Assembly (NCBI GenBank): GCA_002423245.1
Contig: DIVD01000009.1
Coordinates: 27,768 to 48,497 of the forward strand
Direction of reading: 5' to 3'
DNA: 20,730 nt
Origin: Rhodobacteraceae bacterium UBA6141
GTDB lineage: Bacteria; Pseudomonadota; Alphaproteobacteria; Rhodobacterales; Rhodobacteraceae
This document shows, piece after piece, positions 8,187-13,707 of the stretch (position 1 is its first letter; the number at the start of each line of letters is the position of its first letter). The notes under the pieces are model-generated. The model was not told the DNA's origin. It ran no database searches and saw nothing but the letters and a program-made list of their open reading frames with translations. The position numbers and the translations under genes are program-made.

Positions 8187-9255
8187 ACGGCGCCCCACCC
8201 CCTCGCGGCTGTGGACGGCGGCAACGCCGGTGCTGGCGGTGATCGCCACGATGTTCGCGGGCGGGCTGCTGTTCGCCGCGCTTGGCAAGGACCCGGTGGA
8301 GGCGATCCGCACCATCTTCTGGGATCCGCTGTTCGGCGAGTTCGCCAGCTATTCGCGCCCGCAACTGCTGGTGAAGGCGGGGCCGCTGATTCTGATCGCC
8401 ATCGGGCTGAGCCTTGGCTTCAAGGCGCAGGTCTGGAACATCGGGGCCGAGGGGCAATACATCATGGGCGCCCTGGCCGGCGCCGCCACCGGGCTGGCCT
8501 TCTACCCCGGCGACAGCCCGCTGCTGTTCCCGGCGATGGTGGTGATAGGCGCGCTTGGCGGCGGCCTCTGGGGGCTGATCCCGGCGGTGCTGAAGCTGCG
8601 CTTCGGCAGCAGCGAGATCCTCGTGTCGCTGATGCTGGTCTATGTGGCGCAGCACATCCTGTCGGCCGCCGCCTTCGGGATGCTGAAAAATCCCGAAGGC
8701 AGGGGCTTTCCCGGCAGCCGCAACTTCCAGCAATTCCCCGCCGCCTTCAATGGCGAGCTGATCGCGGGGACGGGGATGCACTGGGGCGTGGTCGCGGCCC
8801 TCGGCTCGGTCATCGCGGCCCATGTGCTGCTGAGCCGCCACATCCTTGGCTTTCACATCCGCGTGGCGGGCGAGGCACCGCGGGCGGCGCGCTTTGCCGG
8901 CGTCTCCCCGGCGCTGCTGACCTCGGTCTGCCTTGGCATCTCGGGGGCGCTGGCGGGGCTGGCGGGGCTTTTCGAGGTGACGGGGCCGGCGGGGCAGATC
9001 AGCACCGATTTCGCCTCGGGCTACGGGTTCACCGCGATCATCGTGGCCTTCCTCGGGCGGCTGCATCCGCTGGGCATCCTGCTGGCGGGGCTGCTGATGG
9101 CGCTGACCTATATCGGCGGCGAGCTGGCGCAACTGACGCTGAACCTGCCCTCTGCCGCGATCCAGGCGTTTCAGGGGATGCTGCTGTTCTTCCTGCTGGC
9201 CTTCGATGTGCTGTCGAACTTCCGCATCCGTCTGGCGCGGAGGGCACGGGCATGA
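8173..9255 (+). CDS. Nucleoside/BMP-type ABC importer permease 1 (YufP/NupB-like)
   Basis: Inner-membrane permease of the BPD_transp_2 family, 360 residues, predicted to form one half of the translocation channel. The start at ATG 8173 has GGAGG at 8162-8166, 6 bases upstream, and overlaps the ATPase gene by 14 bases. A first membrane segment at about 17-37 is followed by a periplasmic stretch and then the family motif GLSLGFKAQVWNIGAEGQYIMGA (about 79-101, quoted in part: VWNIGAEGQ). Later hydrophobic segments lie near 120-145, 150-170, 205-225, 250-275 and 280-345. FGSSEILVSLMLVYVA and GEAPRAARFAG resemble cytoplasmic-loop coupling segments of nucleoside permeases. It pairs with the next gene, whose start overlaps its stop (ATGA). 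Confidence 0.93.
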   Translation: MPRLERRPTPSRLWTAATPVLAVIATMFAGGLLFAALGKDPVEAIRTIFWDPLFGEFASYSRPQLLVKAGPLILIAIGLSLGFKAQVWNIGAEGQYIMGALAGAATGLAFYPGDSPLLFPAMVVIGALGGGLWGLIPAVLKLRFGSSEILVSLMLVYVAQHILSAAAFGMLKNPEGRGFPGSRNFQQFPAAFNGELIAGTGMHWGVVAALGSVIAAHVLLSRHILGFHIRVAGEAPRAARFAGVSPALLTSVCLGISGALAGLAGLFEVTGPAGQISTDFASGYGFTAIIVAFLGRLHPLGILLAGLLMALTYIGGELAQLTLNLPSAAIQAFQGMLLFFLLAFDVLSNFRIRLARRARA

Positions 9256-10181
9256 TCGGCTCCATCGACCCGCTGTTGCTCATCGCCTCGCTGATGGTCG
9301 CCTCGACGCCGATCCTGCTGGCCGCGATCGGCGAGCTGGTGGTGGAGAAGGCGGGCGTGCTGAACCTCGGGGTGGAGGGGATGATGATCGTCGGCGCCAT
9401 CGCCGGCTTTGCGGCTGCGGTCGAAAGCGGCTCGCCGCTGGTGGGGTTTGTCGGCGCGGCGCTGGCGGGGGCGGCCCTGTCGCTGATCTTCGCGGTCCTG
9501 ACGCAGGTGCTGCTGTCCAACCAGGTGGCGACGGGCCTCGCGCTGACGCTGTTCGGCATCGGCTTCTCGGCGCTGATCGGGCAGGGATATGCCGGCCGGC
9601 GGCCGCCGCCGACGCCGAAGCTGGATTTCGGGCCGCTGTCGGACATTCCGGTGCTGGGGCCGGTGCTGCTGCGCCATGACCCGGTGGTCTATGTGTCCAT
9701 CCTGATCGTCGCCGCGGTCTGGGTGTTCCTGAAATACACCCGCGCCGGGCTGGTGCTGCGCGCGGTGGGCGAAAGCCATGACGCGGCCCATGCGCTTGGC
9801 TACAAGGTGGTGCGGCTGCGCGTGCTGGCGATTGCCTTCGGCGGCGCCTGCGCGGGGCTAGGCGGCGCCTATCTCAGCCTTGTGCGCGTGCCGCAATGGA
9901 CCGAAGGCATGACCGCCGGCGCCGGCTGGATCGCGCTTGCCATCGTGGTGTTTGCAAGCTGGCGGCCCTGGCGGGTGCTGGCGGGGGCCTATCTGTTCGG
10001 CGGCGTCACCGTGCTGCAACTGAACCTGCAGGCGGCGGGCGTCGCGATCCCGGTGCAATACCTGTCGATGGCGCCCTATGTCATCACCATCATCGTGCTG
10101 GTCATCATCTCCGCCGACCGGCGCCGCGCGGCGCAGAACGCCCCCGCCTCGCTGGGCCGGGTCTTTCATGCCTCAAGCTGA
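9252..10181 (+). CDS. Nucleoside/BMP-type ABC importer permease 2 (YufQ/NupC-like)
   Basis: Second inner-membrane permease, 309 residues, also BPD_transp_2 family. The family hallmark AGVLNLGVEGMMIVGA sits at about 35-50. LLSNQVATGLALTLFGIGFSALIG and TRAGLVLRAVGESHDAAHALG follow; the latter is the cytoplasmic coupling loop. Hydrophobic segments cover most of the rest, ending in APYVITIIVLVIISADRRR with a positively charged cytoplasmic tail. The start ATG overlaps the stop of permease 1 (ATGA), so the two are almost certainly co-translated. Both permeases follow the order ATPase, long permease, short permease that is usual for BmpA-NupABC-type nucleoside importers. The exact substrate (nucleoside, free purine or both) cannot be read from the sequence; the xdh neighbours argue for purines. 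Confidence 0.93.
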   Translation: MIGSIDPLLLIASLMVASTPILLAAIGELVVEKAGVLNLGVEGMMIVGAIAGFAAAVESGSPLVGFVGAALAGAALSLIFAVLTQVLLSNQVATGLALTLFGIGFSALIGQGYAGRRPPPTPKLDFGPLSDIPVLGPVLLRHDPVVYVSILIVAAVWVFLKYTRAGLVLRAVGESHDAAHALGYKVVRLRVLAIAFGGACAGLGGAYLSLVRVPQWTEGMTAGAGWIALAIVVFASWRPWRVLAGAYLFGGVTVLQLNLQAAGVAIPVQYLSMAPYVITIIVLVIISADRRRAAQNAPASLGRVFHASS

Positions 10182-10217
10182 CCCGTCACCGCTATCAACC
10201 CCAAGGGAGCACCCATC

Positions 10218-11300
10218 ATGCAACGCAGAACCCTGCTGACCTCCACCGCCGCGGCGCTGGTGGCCGTTTCGCTGGCCGGCCCGGCGCTGGCGCAAGAGCC
10301 GCTGAAGGTCGGCTTCATCTATGTCGGCCCGATCGGCGATCTGGGCTGGTCCTACCAGCACGACCAGGGCCGGCTGGCGGTGGAAAAGGAGTTCGGCGAC
10401 AAGGTCGAGACCGTCTATCTGGAAAGCGTGCCCGAAGGCGCCGATGCCGAACGCGCGCTGACCCAGATGGCGATGCAGGGGGCGGATCTGATCTTCACCA
10501 CCTCCTTCGGCTACATGGACGCGACCATCAACGTGGCGGCGAGGTTCCCGGACGTGAAATTCGAACATGCGACCGGCTACAAGCGCGCCGGGAACGTCGC
10601 CACCTACAATGCCCGCTTCTATGAGGGCCGCGCGGTGATGGGCACCATCGCCGGGCGCATGACCAGATCGAACAAGATCGGCTATATCGGGTCCTTCCCG
10701 ATTCCCGAAGTGATCCAGGGCATCAACTCCACCTTCATCCACGCGCGGAAGGTGAACCCGGATGTCGAGATCAGCGTGGTCTGGGCCTATACCTGGTTCG
10801 ACCCGGCGAAAGAGGCCGATGCCGCCAGGGCGCTGATCGAGCAGGGCGTGGACGTGATCCTCGCGCATACCGATTCCACCGCGCCGCTGGCCGAGGCGGC
10901 CAAGACCCCCGGCGTGATCGGCTTCGGTCAGGCGTCGGACATGCTGGATTTCGCGCCCTCGCCGCGCGTGTCCTCGATCATCGACAACTGGGGGCCCTAT
11001 TACATCGAACGGGTGCAGGCGGTGCTGGACGGCACCTGGACCTCGACCGACACCTGGGCGGGCATCGGCGAGGGCGCAGTGGTCATCGGCGAGATCACCG
11101 ACGCGGTCCCCGCCGAGGTGAAGGCCGAGGCAGAGGCGCTGGCGGCGGCGATCGCCGACAAGTCCTATCACCCCTTCACCGGCCCGCTGAACAGGCAGGA
11201 CGGCACGCCCTGGCTGGCCGAGGGCGAAGTGGCGGACGATGCCACGCTCGCGGGTATGAACTTCTATGTCGAGGGCATCAAGGGCGACATCCCGCAATAG
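10218..11300 (+). CDS. BMP-family periplasmic substrate-binding protein (purine nucleoside-type)
   Basis: Solute-binding component of the importer, 360 residues, BMP/PnrA-like (Bmp domain about 28-330). A signal peptide is visible at 1-25, with an Arg-Arg near the N-terminus, a hydrophobic core and a predicted cut after PALA-QE. There is no lipobox cysteine, so a soluble periplasmic protein is expected rather than the lipoprotein form found in Gram-positives and spirochaetes. Family features include VGFIYVGPIGDLGWSYQHDQG, TTSFGYMDA and ARFYEGRAVMG; the Asp/Trp-rich segment near the start and DNWGPYY are typical of the ligand cleft. AAGGGAG about 8 bases upstream of the ATG is a good ribosome-binding site. 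A 36-base gap separates it from permease 2, and a hairpin follows its stop, which may keep it at higher mRNA level than the permeases. Confidence 0.94.
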   Translation: MQRRTLLTSTAAALVAVSLAGPALAQEPLKVGFIYVGPIGDLGWSYQHDQGRLAVEKEFGDKVETVYLESVPEGADAERALTQMAMQGADLIFTTSFGYMDATINVAARFPDVKFEHATGYKRAGNVATYNARFYEGRAVMGTIAGRMTRSNKIGYIGSFPIPEVIQGINSTFIHARKVNPDVEISVVWAYTWFDPAKEADAARALIEQGVDVILAHTDSTAPLAEAAKTPGVIGFGQASDMLDFAPSPRVSSIIDNWGPYYIERVQAVLDGTWTSTDTWAGIGEGAVVIGEITDAVPAEVKAEAEALAAAIADKSYHPFTGPLNRQDGTPWLAEGEVADDATLAGMNFYVEGIKGDIPQ

Positions 11301-11324
11301 GCGCGGGCCGCCGCCGAGCGATCC

Positions 11325-11344
11325 GGGGGGCGCCCGCGCCCCCT
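11325..11344 (+). terminator. GC hairpin after the binding-protein gene (attenuator or weak terminator)
   Basis: GGGGGCG (11326-11332) and CGCCCCC (11337-11343) form a 7-bp stem with a 4-base loop, 25 bases after the BMP stop; a G-T pair can extend it. No T-run follows (TCTCGCG), so full intrinsic termination is doubtful. It may act as an mRNA 3'-stabiliser or partial attenuator between the binding protein and the flavoprotein gene. Confidence 0.35.
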
Positions 11345-11379
11345 CTCGCGCCTGACGGCGCCCGCGCGCAGGAGGCGAC

Positions 11380-12510
11380 ATGCAGGATTTCCTGATCATC
11401 GGCGGCGGCATCGCCGGCATATCGGCTGCGGCGCGGCTGTCGCATCTGGGCAGCGTCACGCTGCTGGAGGCGGAACCCGTGCTGGGGCATCACGCCTCGG
11501 GCCGATCGGCGGCGCTGTTCGAGCCGCGCTATGGCCTGGCCCCGGTGGTGGCGCTGAGCCTTGCCAGCGAGGCGCATCACCGCCACGCGGATGGCGGCGT
11601 GCTGAGCCCGCGCGGCATGATGATCGTGGCGCGCGCGGACGAGGCCGAGATATTCGCCGAGGATGTCGAGGTCATGGCGCTGGAGCGGATCACGCCCGCG
11701 GAGGCGCAGGCCATCGTGCCGATCCTGAACCTGAAGGCGGTGGCGCTGGCGGCGGTCGCGGACCATGCCTGGGACATCGACACCGACCGCCTGATCCAGA
11801 ACTTCCTGCGCGAGGCGCGGGGCCATGGCGCGCGCATTCTCATCGATGCGCGGGTGACGGGCATCGCGCGGGACGCGCGGGTGATGGGCATCACGCGGGA
11901 CGCGCGGGTGACGGGCATCACGCGGGATGCGGGCGGCTGGACCGTGACAAGCGCGGCGGGCAGCCATTCGGGGCGGGTGCTGGTCAATGCCGCCGGGGCC
12001 TGGGTGGACGGCATCGCGCGGATGGCGGGGGTGCGGCCCCTGGGCCATCAGCCCCACCGCCGCTCGATGGCGCGGATCCCGGCGCCGGGCGGGCATGACC
12101 TCGCCCGCTGGCCGATGATCTTCGGCGCGGGCGAGGGCTGGTATTGCAAGCCCGACGCGGGGGCGCTGATCGTCTCCCCGGCCGAGGAGCATCCGATGGG
12201 CCCGCACGACGCCTGGGCCGACGAGATGGTGCTGGCCGAGGGCCTCGCGCGCTACGAGGCGATGGTGACAGAGCCGGTGACGCGCATGATCGCCAACTGG
12301 GCGGGCCTGCGCACCTTCGCGCCGGACCGGGTGCCGGTGATCGGCCGCGACCCCCGTGTGCCGGATTTCTTCTGGCTGGCGGGGCAAGGCGGCTACGGTT
12401 TCCAGACCGCGCCCGCGGCCAGCCAGCTTGCCGCGGACCTGATCGCGGGCCGCGCTCCGGCGCTGGACGCGGCCACGGTGGCCGCGCTGTCGCCCGCGCG
12501 GTTCGGATGA
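11380..12510 (+). CDS. FAD-dependent D-amino-acid dehydrogenase, D-arginine dehydrogenase (DauA)-like
   Basis: DAO-family flavoprotein, 376 residues, expected to oxidise an amine or D-amino acid to the imino acid and pass electrons onward. FAD-binding GGGIAGISAAARL is at the N-terminus and Glu29 ends strand 2. The best match I recall is Pseudomonas DauA: HASGRSAALFEPRYG, LVNAAGAWVDGIARMAGVRPLG, QPHRRSM, WYCKPDAG and WAGLRTF align well. Equivalents of DauA Tyr53, Arg222, Tyr249 and Arg305 are kept, but His48 is Leu, Thr50 is Glu and the side-chain-binding Glu87 is Met, so D-arginine is unlikely as the substrate. Residues 156-182 are three copies of a 9-residue unit. AGGAGG lies 4 bases before the ATG. 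Its stop overlaps the ATG of the decayed CMD gene. The role beside purine genes is unknown. Confidence 0.85.
   Translation: MQDFLIIGGGIAGISAAARLSHLGSVTLLEAEPVLGHHASGRSAALFEPRYGLAPVVALSLASEAHHRHADGGVLSPRGMMIVARADEAEIFAEDVEVMALERITPAEAQAIVPILNLKAVALAAVADHAWDIDTDRLIQNFLREARGHGARILIDARVTGIARDARVMGITRDARVTGITRDAGGWTVTSAAGSHSGRVLVNAAGAWVDGIARMAGVRPLGHQPHRRSMARIPAPGGHDLARWPMIFGAGEGWYCKPDAGALIVSPAEEHPMGPHDAWADEMVLAEGLARYEAMVTEPVTRMIANWAGLRTFAPDRVPVIGRDPRVPDFFWLAGQGGYGFQTAPAASQLAADLIAGRAPALDAATVAALSPARFG
11845..11925 (+). repeat. 27-bp tandem repeat, 3 copies, in frame inside the D-amino-acid dehydrogenase-like gene
   Basis: Three adjacent 27-base units (11845-11871, 11872-11898, 11899-11925) encode DARVTGIAR, DARVMGITR and DARVTGITR, followed by a partial fourth start (GATGCG). 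The units differ by only a few bases. In an alignment with remembered DauA, a single unit fills the space (ILIDARVTGITRDAGGWTV against VLCNHEALEIRRVDGAWEV, both 19 residues), so 54 bases look like an extra expansion. Confidence 0.9.
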
Positions 12511-12754
12511 CATGCAAGGACCTGCATGAATTGACGCGGATCAAGGCGCGCTCGTCGCGCTCGGCGTCGCGGCCGGCCTACGCTGCGAGCCGTGCATCGT
12601 GCTGCATGTCGAGGCGCTGATGAAGGCCGGTGCGACGCGCGAGCAACCGGGCGACGTGCTGGCGATGGCGGTGCAGATGGGCGGCGGCCCGGCGATGATG
12701 TATGCGGCCCACGCGCTTGCCTGCTGGGATGAACTTGCCGCCGCGAAGGGCTGA
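12507..12754 (+). pseudogene. Decayed carboxymuconolactone decarboxylase / AhpD-family gene
   Basis: The ATG at 12507 overlaps the preceding stop (ATGA) and encodes MTCKDLHELTR, a plausible CMD N-terminus, but that frame soon becomes nonsense and stops at 12620. In another frame, from 12530, the sequence reads IDADQGALVALGV and continues with RCEPCIVLHVEALMKAGATRE and AVQMGGGPAMMYAAHAL, ending at TGA 12754. This is the AhpD/CMD core with its redox motif CxxCxxxH (Cys codons 12584 and 12593, His codon 12605) intact. The frame is closed by TGA at 12527 and has no usable start before the cysteines. The two parts total about 85 residues against about 110-115 in the family, so an internal deletion of roughly 30 codons with a frameshift fits. 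Once it was probably a peroxiredoxin-like or decarboxylase partner of the flavoprotein. Confidence 0.75.
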
Positions 12755-12759
12755 CGCGG

Positions 12760-12781
12760 GGGCAACACCTTTGCGTTGCCC
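12760..12781 (+). terminator. Stem-loop at the end of the purine cluster
   Basis: GGGCAAC (12760-12766) pairs with GTTGCCC (12775-12781) over an 8-base loop, and outer CGC/GCG bases can extend it past a two-G bulge. It starts 6 bases after the CMD pseudogene stop, a natural end for the xdh-transporter transcript. No T-run follows, so it may be a Rho-assisted or weak terminator. Confidence 0.4.
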
Positions 12782-12908
12782 GCGCCCGGCCCCCCGTGAC
12801 ATTGGGCTTGCGCTGCGGCAAAATCGGGCAAGACAGGCGGGCGCGGCGGGGATGGCCCGCAGGATTGCGCGGCACGATTGCTCGACAGGATTTCGGCGGG
12901 GACGGAAG

Positions 12909-13682
12909 ATGTTCGGATGGATCAGGGCGGTGGCGCTGCTGGCGGCTGTGGCGGCTCTTGGCTCCTGCGGGTCGGGGGGCGGGCATCCGCCGGGCCTGCC
13001 GCCGCAATTCGGCGATGCCGACCCGCATCCCTGGCGCGGACGGGTGCCGGCGGACAATCAGGTGCATGGCATCGACGTGTCGCGCTGGCAGGGCCATGTG
13101 GACTGGTATGGCGTCTCTTCGGGCGGCGTGTCCTTCGCCTGGATCAAGGCGACCGAGGGCGCCGACGTGGCCGACCCGATGTTCCCCGCCCATTGGGAGG
13201 GCGCGCGCCGGGCGGGGCTGCCGCGCGGCGCCTATCACTTCTACTACTTCTGCCGCACCGCGCAGGAACAGGCGGCCTGGTTCATCCGCAACGTGCCCGC
13301 CGAGCGCGGCGCCCTGCCCCCGGTGCTGGATATCGAGTGGACGCATTCGCGCACCTGCCCCGGCCGGCCCGCGCCCGCGGTGGTCCGGGCCGAGGCAGAG
13401 ACGTTCCTCGACATCCTCACCCACCATTACGGGCAGCGGCCGATGGTCTACACCACGGTGGATTTCTTCCGCGACAACGAGATGTGGCGCATCCGCGGGG
13501 CGGAGTTCTGGCTGCGCTCGGTCGCGGGGCATCCGAGCCATGTCTATCCCGGCCATGACTGGGCGTTCTGGCAATATACCGGCACCGGCCTTGCCCGCGG
13601 CGTCTCGGGCGAGGTGGACCTGAACACCTTTGCCGGCTCGCGCCAGCAATGGAACCGCTGGCTGGCGCAGCGCAGCTTGTAA
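12909..13682 (+). CDS. GH25 muramidase-like lipoprotein
   Basis: Putative peptidoglycan hydrolase (N-acetylmuramidase, glycoside hydrolase family 25), 257 residues. A lipoprotein signal is present: Arg6, hydrophobic core 7-17 and lipobox LGSC with Cys20, so it should be anchored in a membrane facing the periplasm. A Gly/Pro-rich linker (21-45) leads to the catalytic barrel. GH25 hallmarks are GIDVSRWQG (Asp56), FAWIKATEGADVADP, GAYHFYYF, the catalytic Asp141-x-Glu143 in PPVLDIEW, FWQYTGTG and VDLNTF near the C-terminus. All expected acidic residues are present, so it is likely active. The ATG at 12909 is chosen because it gives a proper signal peptide; the open frame upstream has none. A 154-base gap separates it from the CMD pseudogene, so it probably has its own promoter. 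No link to purine metabolism is apparent. Confidence 0.93.
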   Translation: MFGWIRAVALLAAVAALGSCGSGGGHPPGLPPQFGDADPHPWRGRVPADNQVHGIDVSRWQGHVDWYGVSSGGVSFAWIKATEGADVADPMFPAHWEGARRAGLPRGAYHFYYFCRTAQEQAAWFIRNVPAERGALPPVLDIEWTHSRTCPGRPAPAVVRAEAETFLDILTHHYGQRPMVYTTVDFFRDNEMWRIRGAEFWLRSVAGHPSHVYPGHDWAFWQYTGTGLARGVSGEVDLNTFAGSRQQWNRWLAQRSL

Positions 13683-13691
13683 GCCGGGTGA

Positions 13692-13707
13692 GGCGCGCGC
13701 CGCTTTT
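13692..13707. terminator. Short GC palindrome plus T4 between convergent genes
   Basis: GGCGCGCGCC (13692-13701) is self-complementary and is followed by GC and TTTT (13704-13707), in the 24-base gap between the convergent GH25 and dehydrogenase genes. A stem of about 3-4 bp is short, so it is a weak candidate terminator for the plus-strand gene. Confidence 0.25.

Noticed and set aside
6438..8315. Long minus-strand open frame opposite the ABC ATPase
   Set aside because: Composition is Arg/His/Gln-rich without motifs, while the plus strand has complete Walker and signature motifs.
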